Below, one piece after another: positions 27,128-35,366 of a stretch of DNA of 59,885 nt. Positions within the stretch are counted from its first letter, which is position 1, and every line of letters starts with the position of its first letter. A model generated the notes under the pieces. The model had not been told where the DNA came from, searched no databases, and saw only the letters and a program-made list of their open reading frames with translations. The stretch comes from Polaromonas sp. (GTDB taxonomy: Bacteria; Pseudomonadota; Gammaproteobacteria; Burkholderiales; Burkholderiaceae_C): NCBI GenBank assembly GCA_025362315.1, contig JANYGP010000031.1, forward strand, positions 1 to 59,885, given 5' to 3'. The translations under genes were made by a program, and so were the position numbers.

Positions 27128-29662
27128 ATGAGTTTTGAGCCGTTGACTTTTAAAAATGTTCACTGTGCTGAGGCCAAAGCGCTTCGTTCCGGTTTATTTC
27201 GATCGTTCTGGATGGGTGGGTATGAAGGTGCTGATCATGTCAACAGCCGTGGACAAGCACTTGAACTGAATACAACCAATGGTCACTGGCCACAACTTGC
27301 TGACGACTGCGCCCGGTTGCTGGCTTTGAGCGTTTTGACAATCAGGGAAAGCATTGGATGGCGTGCATCGACAAACATGGGCAATCAACTTGATCTGGCG
27401 TCGTTGAGGCTACGCGCCGAGATTGCCCAGGCCCATGGTCTTCAGGTGATCTGGACAATTCATCACTATGGCAGGCCACAGGGTGCTGATTTTTTTGCGC
27501 CAGATTTTGCTGAGCATTTTGCAGATTTTTGCGCGAAGGTGAGCCAGACCTTGCGGGGCGTGAGCAACGAGCCTGCAATTTATCAACCGGTAAATGAAAT
27601 TTCGTTTTTGAGTTGGGCTGTTGCCCACAGCAACCTGATTTATTCCTATGACTGTCTGGCTGGGCAAAGCGGATACGACCTCAAGTGCCGTCTTGTAGCG
27701 GCAACCCTCAGGAGTTGCGATGCAATTTGGGCTGAGGAACCGCTGGCCAGAATTGTTCACACCGATCCGGTTGTCAATGTGGTTGCTGCGCCGGGTGCCA
27801 CAGCCGAAGAAGTTTTGCAAGCCAAAACTATCCACAACCAGCAGTTTGAAGCATGGGACATGATTTGCGGCACCACGGAGCCATCATTGGGCGGTGCCCC
27901 GCGCTATCTGGATATTTTGGGTGCCAACTACTGTGCCAACCAGTGGGAGCACTCAGGCCAGCAGCGGTTGCAGTGGCATTTGCAAGACAAGCGCCGCCGG
28001 AGCCTGGATGACCTGCTGCTGCAAATCTGGCTGCGCTACAAGCGGCCGTTGTTTGTGGCTGAGACAGGGCATGTAGGAGATGGGCGAGCCAGCTGGCTGG
28101 ACGACGTTGGCAGCGCTGCCTTGAAGTGCCTGAAAAAGGGCGTTCCCCTGCAAGGAATTTGTCTTTATCCGCTGGTTGACCGGACTGATTGGGAGAACCC
28201 TGATCGCTGCCATCGCAGCGGCTTGTGGGATGTCAAACCACGTCCGTCTCTACTTTCAGCGCTGCCTTTAAACCGTGTGATCTGTGAACCCATGGCGCAA
28301 CGCCTGCAATTTTGGCAAAACCTGATTCCAGTTGATATTTCCAGAAAAGACTGTTTTTCCAACCAACCTGAAGCAACCATGTCGCCACTTATTGTTTTCT
28401 CACACCTGCGCTGGGATTTTGTCTACCAGCGCCCCCAACAACTGCTGTCACGACTGGCGAAAGACCGTCAGGTGATATTCGTTGAAGAACCCATGCCGGG
28501 GGCTAAGCTGCCCGTGCTCGAGCGACTGCAGCCCTGCAAGGGCGTTGAAGTTTTGCGCTGTCATGTCACGGGCAATGGTCACGGTTTTACCGACGAAAAC
28601 CTGCCCATCATGAAACTCATGGTGGCGCAATATGTGGCGCAGCAGGACCTGCAGAATTACTGGTTGTGGTTTTACACCCCCATGGCTGTGCCACTTGCAC
28701 TTGGCATGCAAGCTGCCGGGATTGTTTATGACTGCATGGATGAGCTGGCAGCTTTCAGGAATGCACCAGCTGAACTGATGCTTCGTGAGGATCAGCTGTT
28801 CGCGATGGCTGATCTGGTGTTTACAGGTGGCCATAGCCTTTACAAAGCCAAAAGCCAGCGACACCGCCAAGTCAGTTGTTTTCCAAGCAGTGTAGATGCG
28901 GCGCACTATGCCCGTCCCATGCAAACAATAGCCAAAGCGCAGCCTGCTGTAGAGTCAACCAGCACAACAACTGCTTCTCCACAGCTGGGTTACTGCGGTG
29001 TGATTGACGAGCGGATCGATATTGGGCTGATTGCTGCGTTGGCAGATGCGCGTCCTGACTGGCAAATTGTCATGGCAGGACCGGTTGTCAAAATTGATTT
29101 GTCCGGATTGCCACAGCGCGAAAATATTCGGTGGTTGGGGCAGCAGGACTACTCAGATTTGCCGGGCCTGATTCAATCCTGGGATGTGTGCCTGATGCCT
29201 TTTGCACTCAATGACGCTACACGTTTTATCAGTCCCACTAAAACACTTGAATATCTGGCAGCTGGCTGCCCAGTGGTTAGCACACCCATTCATGATGTTG
29301 TGGCTGGTTATCAGGATATTGTTGCCATCGCCGACTCACCGCAGGCTTTTATTTCTGCTTGTGAGGCAGCGTTAAATCGCACCCCCGAACAGGTCACCAA
29401 ACTGGCTGAGTCAGTGCAGATGCTGCTGGACAAAACATCCTGGGACCGCACTGCTCAGGCCATGTCGTTGCTGATCAATGAATTTGGCAAAACAGTTGCG
29501 GATGATCTTGATGAAGAAGCTTTGCTGCAGTCGAAATTGCTGATGCCTGCGGCTCCCAATTTTGGCGTTCCAGCGACGTCGAAACAGCCTTTTCAGACCC
29601 CTTTAAAAATCAAAACCACACGTTTGCCAATTCCTGAGTCCACCACTTCAGCGGTCAATTGA
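27128..29662 (+). CDS. Fusion: glycoside hydrolase-like domain + GT-B glycosyltransferase
   Basis: The 844-residue protein joins two enzymes. Residues 1 to about 400 look like a clan A glycoside hydrolase (GH1-like), with a putative acid/base in YQPVNEISF (E157) and nucleophile in FVAETGHVGDG (E312). From residue 418 (MSPLIVFSHLRWDFVYQRPQQLL) a GT-B-type glycosyltransferase begins, with a C-terminal donor-site region SPTKTLEYLAAGCPVVSTP. An internal ATG at 28379 begins the transferase domain and might allow separate translation. The gene is immediately upstream of UDP-galactopyranose mutase and galE, so a galactofuranose- or galactose-containing glycan is a plausible product. No signal peptide is seen, so the hydrolase domain is cytoplasmic, which is odd for glycan degradation. 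Confidence 0.8.
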   Translation: MSFEPLTFKNVHCAEAKALRSGLFRSFWMGGYEGADHVNSRGQALELNTTNGHWPQLADDCARLLALSVLTIRESIGWRASTNMGNQLDLASLRLRAEIAQAHGLQVIWTIHHYGRPQGADFFAPDFAEHFADFCAKVSQTLRGVSNEPAIYQPVNEISFLSWAVAHSNLIYSYDCLAGQSGYDLKCRLVAATLRSCDAIWAEEPLARIVHTDPVVNVVAAPGATAEEVLQAKTIHNQQFEAWDMICGTTEPSLGGAPRYLDILGANYCANQWEHSGQQRLQWHLQDKRRRSLDDLLLQIWLRYKRPLFVAETGHVGDGRASWLDDVGSAALKCLKKGVPLQGICLYPLVDRTDWENPDRCHRSGLWDVKPRPSLLSALPLNRVICEPMAQRLQFWQNLIPVDISRKDCFSNQPEATMSPLIVFSHLRWDFVYQRPQQLLSRLAKDRQVIFVEEPMPGAKLPVLERLQPCKGVEVLRCHVTGNGHGFTDENLPIMKLMVAQYVAQQDLQNYWLWFYTPMAVPLALGMQAAGIVYDCMDELAAFRNAPAELMLREDQLFAMADLVFTGGHSLYKAKSQRHRQVSCFPSSVDAAHYARPMQTIAKAQPAVESTSTTTASPQLGYCGVIDERIDIGLIAALADARPDWQIVMAGPVVKIDLSGLPQRENIRWLGQQDYSDLPGLIQSWDVCLMPFALNDATRFISPTKTLEYLAAGCPVVSTPIHDVVAGYQDIVAIADSPQAFISACEAALNRTPEQVTKLAESVQMLLDKTSWDRTAQAMSLLINEFGKTVADDLDEEALLQSKLLMPAAPNFGVPATSKQPFQTPLKIKTTRLPIPESTTSAVN

Positions 29663-29731
29663 AAGTTGCCAGCGCCCTGAAATTTCCAGAATTTACCCTT
29701 CTAATTTTTTTTTCAACATGAAAGCCCAGCC

Positions 29732-30964
29732 ATGACAGTTCTGTCGCCTTTGAAGGCATCCAAAAAAACCGATTATTCTGCCCTTTTAACAAGCCGCCAC
29801 AGACCTTTGGGGGGCTATGACTACCTGATTGTGGGCGCAGGTTTTGCTGGCAGTGTGCTGGCTGAAAGGCTGGCCAGCCAACTGGACCGTCGTGTTTTGT
29901 TGATTGACCGACGCAATCACGTTGGTGGCAATGCGTATGACTGTCTGAACGCAGCAGGTGTGATGATTCACCGGTACGGCCCCCATATTTTCCATACCAA
30001 TGCCCAGCGCGTGATGAATTATTTGTCGCAGTTCACGGATTGGCGTCCTTACGAGCATCGGGTGCTTGCAGCTGTTGATGGCAAGCAGGTGCCGATCCCC
30101 ATCAACCTCACAACCTTGAACACGCTGTATGGCCTGAACATGAATTCTGCAGAGGCTGCGCAGTTTCTGGCGGCGCGTGCATCGCCCGATATTGACATCG
30201 TCAGCTCACGTGATGTGGTGATCAGTCAGGTGGGGCTTGAGCTCTATCAAAAGTTTTTTGAAGGCTACACGCGCAAACAGTGGGGCATTGATGCGTCGAA
30301 ACTCGACAAGGCTGTGACTTCGCGCGTTCCTACCCGCACAGATTTGGACGACCGTTATTTTCAAGACAAGTACCAATGCATGCCTTCGATGGGTTACACC
30401 CACATGTTCGAGCGGATGATTGACCATCCCAATATTGATTTTTTCCCGGAAACCGACTTTGCCGACGTCAAAGACACGACCAAATACGCGCATGTCATTT
30501 ACACCGGACCGGTGGACGAATATTTTGGACATTGCTACGGCAAACTGCCCTATCGCTCGCTGCGTTTTGAGCACAGCACGCTGGACACACCGCGTTACCA
30601 GGACACTGCTGTGGTCAATTACCCATCGCTTGATGTGCTGCACACCCGCATCACTGAATACAAACACCTGACAGGTCAGGTTCATCCCAAAACCAGCATC
30701 ACCCATGAATTTCCGACCAGTGAAGGTGACCCGTACTATCCAATTCCCACGCCAGAAAACGCTGTTCTGTATCGGCGCTATGAAGAACTTGCAGGGCAGA
30801 CCAGTGGCATCACATTCACTGGTCGACTTGGAACTTATCGCTACTACAACATGGACCAGGTCGTGGCCCAAAGCCTGAGCCTGTACGGCAAGATTGCACA
30901 GGCCATGGGTGTGTCAGTAGAAACTGAAAAAGCGCACAGTCAGTCAATGCTGGCAGCGGCCTGA
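29732..30964 (+). CDS. glf: UDP-galactopyranose mutase
   Basis: This FAD enzyme interconverts UDP-galactopyranose and UDP-galactofuranose. The dinucleotide motif YLIVGAGFAGSVLAERL begins near residue 31, followed by RNHVGGNAYD. Other family blocks are YGPHIFHTN, FEGYTRKQWG and NYPSLDVLHTRITEYKH. The length of 410 residues includes an N-terminal extension of about 28 residues. It follows the hydrolase-transferase fusion by 69 bp and precedes galE by 26 bp, so the three genes form one operon. Confidence 0.95.
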   Translation: MTVLSPLKASKKTDYSALLTSRHRPLGGYDYLIVGAGFAGSVLAERLASQLDRRVLLIDRRNHVGGNAYDCLNAAGVMIHRYGPHIFHTNAQRVMNYLSQFTDWRPYEHRVLAAVDGKQVPIPINLTTLNTLYGLNMNSAEAAQFLAARASPDIDIVSSRDVVISQVGLELYQKFFEGYTRKQWGIDASKLDKAVTSRVPTRTDLDDRYFQDKYQCMPSMGYTHMFERMIDHPNIDFFPETDFADVKDTTKYAHVIYTGPVDEYFGHCYGKLPYRSLRFEHSTLDTPRYQDTAVVNYPSLDVLHTRITEYKHLTGQVHPKTSITHEFPTSEGDPYYPIPTPENAVLYRRYEELAGQTSGITFTGRLGTYRYYNMDQVVAQSLSLYGKIAQAMGVSVETEKAHSQSMLAAA

Positions 30965-30990
30965 AAGCGGCCACTCCAGCGCATGATGTT

Positions 30991-32016
30991 GTGACTAAAA
31001 AAGCAGTTTTGTTGACAGGAGGTGCTGGCTTCATTGGCAGCCACACCGCAGTTGCGCTGGTCAATGCAGGGTACGAGCCCGTGATTCTGGACAACTTTTC
31101 AAACAGTCAACCTGCGGTCCTGAACAGGCTTGAACAAATTGTGGGTCGCGCTCTGGTGTGTGAGCGTGGCGATGTGGGCGATAGCGCATGGGTGCAAAGT
31201 GTTATTTCAAAGCATGGCATTTGTGCTGTTGTGCACTTTGCCGGTTGCAAGGCAGTCGGCGAAAGCATGGCTGATCCGCTGAAATATTACGTCAACAATG
31301 TTGCTGGAACCATCAGCTTGCTCAAAGCCATGCAAGCCGCCGGTTGCCGGTTACTTGTGTTTTCAAGCAGCGCAACGGTTTATGGTGATCCCGCCACATC
31401 ACCCATCACAGAAGATTTCCCCATCCAGTCTGCCAACACCTATGGTGCAACCAAAGTGATGTGCGAGCAGATGCTGGCAGAAATGTCGTCTTCTGACAAT
31501 CGCTGGCGGGCGGGAGTGCTCCGTTATTTCAATCCGGTGGGTGCCCATCCAAGCGGCTTGATTGGCGATGATCCCAGTGGTGTTCCAAACAACCTGATGC
31601 CGTATGTGACGCAAGTGGCGGCCGGGCAACGGCCCATGCTCGACATTTTTGGCGATGACTATGAAACTGAAGACGGTACCGGTGTGCGCGATTACATTCA
31701 TGTCCAGGACCTGGCACTGGGCCATGTTGCTGCGGTAAGAACATTGCTTGAAGGTGCCAGCAGTTTTACTGTCAACCTGGGCGCCGGCCATGGGCACAGT
31801 GTGCTGGAGGTTGTACGTGCCTTTGAAGCCGCCAGTGGTCAACAAATACCGTATCAAATTGCGCCACGTCGCCCCGGCGATGTGGCCGCCTACTATGCCG
31901 ATCCGTCCGCTGCAGCCAGACTGCTTGGCTGGCATGCAAAACATGATTTGAACGACATGTGTACCGATGCCTGGCGCTGGCAACAATATGCCAGTCAAAA
32001 CTCAAGCAAAACGTAA
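30991..32016 (+). CDS. galE: UDP-glucose 4-epimerase
   Basis: This short-chain dehydrogenase-type epimerase makes UDP-galactose from UDP-glucose. It has the NAD motif LLTGGAGFIGSHTAVAL at about 7-23 and VFSSSATVYGDP. The catalytic YGATK (Tyr/Lys) follows, and then the family block LRYFNPVGAHPSG. It has 341 residues. The start is GTG 30991, since the nearby ATGs are out of frame. It supplies the substrate for Glf in the same operon. Confidence 0.95.
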   Translation: MTKKAVLLTGGAGFIGSHTAVALVNAGYEPVILDNFSNSQPAVLNRLEQIVGRALVCERGDVGDSAWVQSVISKHGICAVVHFAGCKAVGESMADPLKYYVNNVAGTISLLKAMQAAGCRLLVFSSSATVYGDPATSPITEDFPIQSANTYGATKVMCEQMLAEMSSSDNRWRAGVLRYFNPVGAHPSGLIGDDPSGVPNNLMPYVTQVAAGQRPMLDIFGDDYETEDGTGVRDYIHVQDLALGHVAAVRTLLEGASSFTVNLGAGHGHSVLEVVRAFEAASGQQIPYQIAPRRPGDVAAYYADPSAAARLLGWHAKHDLNDMCTDAWRWQQYASQNSSKT

Positions 32017-32049
32017 AGCAAAAATCAGGACTATTTTTTTGAGCCTGAG

Positions 32050-32097
32050 TGCTATCAAATAAATAACGGCTTACGCCCGTTTTCTGGGCGCTAGAGC
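32050..32097 (-). repeat. Intergenic repeat copy 6
   Basis: On the minus strand the CGCCCAGAAAACGGGCG dyad is followed by TAAGCCGTTATTTATTTGATAGCA. The stem could act as a transcript end after galE. Confidence 0.6.
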
Positions 32098-32199
32098 CTG
32101 CATTGACCATCGAAATAATGCAAAAAATTGAACCAAATCAGCCTTTCTTAGTAAATCTTAAAAAGTTCTTAAAAGCAACGCGTACTTCTATTGCCTGAA

Positions 32200-32442
32200 A
32201 TGGACAGTTTTATCAGCGCTTTACAGTGGCCTGCAATGGCCGTGACCTTGCTCTCTGCGTGGCTGGTTGCATCTCAGGCAAAAAGCAGGCGGAGTGCGGG
32301 GTTCTGGTTCTTTATTGTCAGCAACATCTTGTGGATCATCTGGGGTTGGCACGACGGCGCGATTGCACTGGTCTGCCTGCAAATCGGCCTGTTTGCGCTC
32401 AATGTCAGGGGTGCGATGAAGAACGACACCTATATCGGATAG
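32200..32442 (+). CDS. Small two-helix membrane protein
   Basis: The 80-residue product starts with MDSFISALQWPAMAVTLLSAWLVAS. It has membrane segments near residues 10-25, 35-48 and 53-70, with a charged linker QAKSRRS and a basic end. The FWFFIVSNILWIIWGW pattern is seen in small uncharacterised membrane proteins of the PnuC/SMR-like fold. A good terminator follows, so it is an independent short transcript. Confidence 0.75.
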   Translation: MDSFISALQWPAMAVTLLSAWLVASQAKSRRSAGFWFFIVSNILWIIWGWHDGAIALVCLQIGLFALNVRGAMKNDTYIG

Positions 32443-32473
32443 CCAAACTCAAAACCTATACAAATTTCGATAG

Positions 32474-32506
32474 AAAAAGGCGCCACATATTGCAGCGCTT
32501 TTTTTT
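32474..32506 (+). terminator. Rho-independent terminator after small membrane gene
   Basis: AAAAAGGCGC and GCGCTTTTTTTT flank an 11-base loop, with one mismatch in the stem and a run of eight T. It can stop transcription from the plus-strand gene and, through its A-tract, from the opposite direction. Confidence 0.8.
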
Positions 32507-32593
32507 GCTTACTGACTGATTGGCAATTCAGATCGGCAACAGCGCTGTTGTTACAGCTTGCTTTCTGGTGCATTGGTCAACTGGATTGTCCAG

Positions 32594-35035
32594 TTAAACC
32601 ATTGGACTCATTTCCCGCTCAAAATGCCGGTGCCGCTTGATGGCTTCAATAAAGCTTTCAATCGTTGCAGACATTTCACCACCGTCTTTTTCTGCAGATA
32701 AGACAAGGCCGGAATCAGCGCTTCCATCAGGAAAAACATCAGGAATCCCAGCTTTGGAGACCAATTCCTTTGACGCTCCCAAAACCAGGATTGCCTTGCA
32801 GTGCCAGTATTGATTGCGAATAAATTCCATCGTCATTGCATCTTTACCCAGTGCAGCAACCGCCTCCTGGCCATCGGGCAGCACAAGGGCATCAAATAAA
32901 AATCCAGGTTCGGTTTCAAGCGACGCGTCGGCCATCAGTGTGCTGCCGTCGGCTGTTTTAATCAAACCAATTCTGGGCGCTAAAAGCTTTGGCACGGCAC
33001 CTTCAGCAACCAGTGCCGCATGCACCGCCAGCAAGGATGGACTTGCAACACCGTGAGCCACCAGCAATGCCACTTTTCGCGCACGTATGCCTTGATCACC
33101 AGGCCGAAACAACAAGGACAGGGCAGGGGAGCTGGTAATTTCAGGAGCTACGGGTGTTTCAAGGACCTTTGGCATGGCATCAGGAACGTCAGCCATACCC
33201 AGGTCTGCAGCCAACTGCTGCGCCAGCGCTTCAGACGCATTGCGCAGCATGGAAATTGTGCGCTCACGAATCGCTGGCACTGTTACTTTGCTGAGCTCAA
33301 AGCGAAACGCAGCTGCAATGTGCGCCTGCTCTACAGGCGTCTGGCTTTCATAAAACAGCGTTGCCTGAGTGAAGTGATCCGCAAATTTTTCCGGTTTAGC
33401 CCGAATTTTCCCCTGTGTGTCCGTTAACCTCAGTTTTTCAGCAACGGTCACAAAACCTTGTGCGGCGCCCGCCTGAAACGGACAACCACCGGCCAGGGAA
33501 TTTGGCTCATAAGCAACCCGCCCCCGGTTGATTGCCTGCCGATGCAATCCATCCCGCTGGTTGTTGTGCACTTGCGCAATGGGCGCGTTGATGGGGATTT
33601 CGTGAAAATTGGGTCCACCCAGGCGGGATATCTGGGTGTCAAGGTAAGAGTGGATCCGGCCTGCAAGCAGTGGGTCATTCGAAAAATCGATCCCCGGCAC
33701 CACGTGAGCCGTGCAAAAAGCGACTTGTTCTGTTTCTGCAAAAAAGTTGTCGGGGTTGCGGTTTAAAACCAGACGCCCCAGCATTTGAACGGGCACCAGT
33801 TCTTCCGGGATCAGCTTGGTGGCGTCCAGAATGTCAAAACTGAAAGACTCTGCCTGCTCTTCGGTAAAAACCTGAACACCAAAATCATATTCAGGAAAAA
33901 CACCCGATTCGATGCGTTCCCACAAGTCCCGGCGATGGTAGTCTGGATCAGCACCCGAAATCTTGACCGCTTCGTCCCACACCAGACTGTGTGTACCCGC
34001 TTTGGGCGTCCAGTGAAACTTGCAAAAAACCGATTCGCCAGCATCATTGACCAGTTTAAACGTGTTGACGCCAAAACCCTGCATGGTGGCGTAACTGCGT
34101 GGAATGGCGCGGTCACTCATTTGCCACATCAGCATGTGTGTGGATTCAGGCATCAGGGACACGAAATCCCAGAACGTGTCGTGAGCACTAGCCGCCTGGG
34201 GGATCTGGTTATGCGGTTCAGGTTTGACCGCATGGGCCAGATCCGGGAACTTCATGGCATCCTGAATGAAGAACACGGGCATGTTGTTGCCCACCATGTC
34301 CCAGTTGCCTTCATCCGTGTAAAACTTGATTGCAAAGCCGCGCACGTCCCGTGCTGTATCTTTAGAGCCCCTTTCACCAGCAACTGTGGAGAAACGAACA
34401 AATATTGGCGTAATTTTGCCGGCTTCCTGAAAAGGAGCGGCTTTGGTGTGCTGGGTAAACGGCGTGTAGCATTCAAAAAAACCATGGGCACCTGAACCTC
34501 GCGCATGCACGATGCGCTCCGGTATTCTTTCGTGATCGAAGTGAGTGAGCTTTTCCCGCAGGATAAAGTCTTCCAGCAGGGCAGGCCCCCTGACGCCAAA
34601 CTTCAGGGAGTTCTGGTTATCGGCAACCCCAACCCCCTGATTGGTTGTCAAGTGTTGGCCCGTTGAATCCACACGCACCCTGTCAAGTGACGTGTTGCCT
34701 GGATTGAAACCCTCTGTTGCCTGCGTTCCGACTTTTGGCGATGTGACGGATTCTGAAAGTGTGCTGCCAGAAACCATTCTGGACGACGGCGCAACAGTTG
34801 CACCCTGCGGTGGAGCAGTGCCGTTGTCAAAGCCAAATTCGCTGGCTTTCGCAGCATTTGACGGCATGCTGGACACCATGGCTTGTGTTTCTTGCAGCTT
34901 TTTTGCCTGCAGCAGGCCCGCGGGGTTCGCGGGGTCCGTCAACTCAGGTGTTTTGAGCTTGTTGTTGGACGAAGACAAGGCGTTGGGTTTTGATGCCTTG
35001 GCTGATTTGATGGTGGGCAAGTTTTTTTTTAACAT
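32594..35035 (-). CDS. katE: Large-subunit catalase, HPII type
   Basis: Degrades hydrogen peroxide. The 813-residue protein has the HPII layout: an N-terminal Ser/Ala/Lys-rich extension (about 1-120), a heme catalase core, and a C-terminal class I glutamine amidotransferase-like domain (about 670-813). Catalytic His is in ERIVHARGSGAHGFF (H177) and the distal Asn in GNNMPVFF (about 250). The proximal heme region is GRIHSYLDTQ. The extension is longer than in small catalases but typical in kind. The promoter region upstream carries a small membrane ORF and the palindrome at 35335. Confidence 0.95.
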   Translation of the reverse strand: MLKKNLPTIKSAKASKPNALSSSNNKLKTPELTDPANPAGLLQAKKLQETQAMVSSMPSNAAKASEFGFDNGTAPPQGATVAPSSRMVSGSTLSESVTSPKVGTQATEGFNPGNTSLDRVRVDSTGQHLTTNQGVGVADNQNSLKFGVRGPALLEDFILREKLTHFDHERIPERIVHARGSGAHGFFECYTPFTQHTKAAPFQEAGKITPIFVRFSTVAGERGSKDTARDVRGFAIKFYTDEGNWDMVGNNMPVFFIQDAMKFPDLAHAVKPEPHNQIPQAASAHDTFWDFVSLMPESTHMLMWQMSDRAIPRSYATMQGFGVNTFKLVNDAGESVFCKFHWTPKAGTHSLVWDEAVKISGADPDYHRRDLWERIESGVFPEYDFGVQVFTEEQAESFSFDILDATKLIPEELVPVQMLGRLVLNRNPDNFFAETEQVAFCTAHVVPGIDFSNDPLLAGRIHSYLDTQISRLGGPNFHEIPINAPIAQVHNNQRDGLHRQAINRGRVAYEPNSLAGGCPFQAGAAQGFVTVAEKLRLTDTQGKIRAKPEKFADHFTQATLFYESQTPVEQAHIAAAFRFELSKVTVPAIRERTISMLRNASEALAQQLAADLGMADVPDAMPKVLETPVAPEITSSPALSLLFRPGDQGIRARKVALLVAHGVASPSLLAVHAALVAEGAVPKLLAPRIGLIKTADGSTLMADASLETEPGFLFDALVLPDGQEAVAALGKDAMTMEFIRNQYWHCKAILVLGASKELVSKAGIPDVFPDGSADSGLVLSAEKDGGEMSATIESFIEAIKRHRHFEREMSPMV

Positions 35036-35059
35036 GGCGGATTTGATTTGTTTAAAACC

Positions 35060-35194
35060 TCAATTGGCGACCGGATGCCGGCGCAGGTTGGTGTTGTTTG
35101 CTGGCGGGGTGACACGTGTGCGAATCAATTCGACAACTTCCACTGCAAACCAAAAGCCTATCAGTCCAAAAGTCAATGGCCAAAAATGAGTCAT
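35060..35194 (-). CDS. Small single-helix membrane protein upstream of katE
   Basis: A 44-residue frame, below the usual ORF size limit, runs from ATG 35194 to TGA 35060. It has one hydrophobic segment (FWPLTFGLIGFWFAVEVVELI) followed by a basic, Pro/Asn-rich tail. It ends 24 bp before the catalase start on the same strand, with AAGG at about 13 bases upstream. I recognise no family; a real small membrane protein in the katE operon is plausible. Confidence 0.5.
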   Translation of the reverse strand: MTHFWPLTFGLIGFWFAVEVVELIRTRVTPPANNTNLRRHPVAN

Positions 35195-35334
35195 GATGCG
35201 TAGCCTTTAAAAAGTGGCGAAACAGGCCGCTGAATCAATTGTTTGAACAGATGTTCAGGCAGTCGCCAAGACAGCGACATGACCGCCTATATCAAAGACT
35301 TTTAACGATAAACCCGCGGAATATTTCAGGAAGT

Positions 35335-35351
35335 CAGTGCAAATTGCACTG
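35335..35351. promoter_or_regulatory. Palindrome CAGTGCA-N3-TGCACTG upstream of katE locus
   Basis: A perfect 7-3-7 palindrome, identical in its half-sites to the one at 19684-19700. It lies between the histidine kinase stop and the small katE-upstream ORF, about 140 bp from that ORF's start. There is no T-run, so an operator is more likely than a terminator. Confidence 0.5.
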
Positions 35352-35366
35352 CGCTGTAGGAGGGCG

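Noticed and set aside
26830..27138. 102-codon frame before the hydrolase-transferase fusion
   Set aside because: AT-rich intergenic sequence, no domain and overlaps the next gene's start.
32579..32595. AACTGGA-TTG-TCCAGTT hairpin at the katE stop
   Set aside because: A perfect 7-bp stem but no T-run on the katE strand; a weak candidate only.
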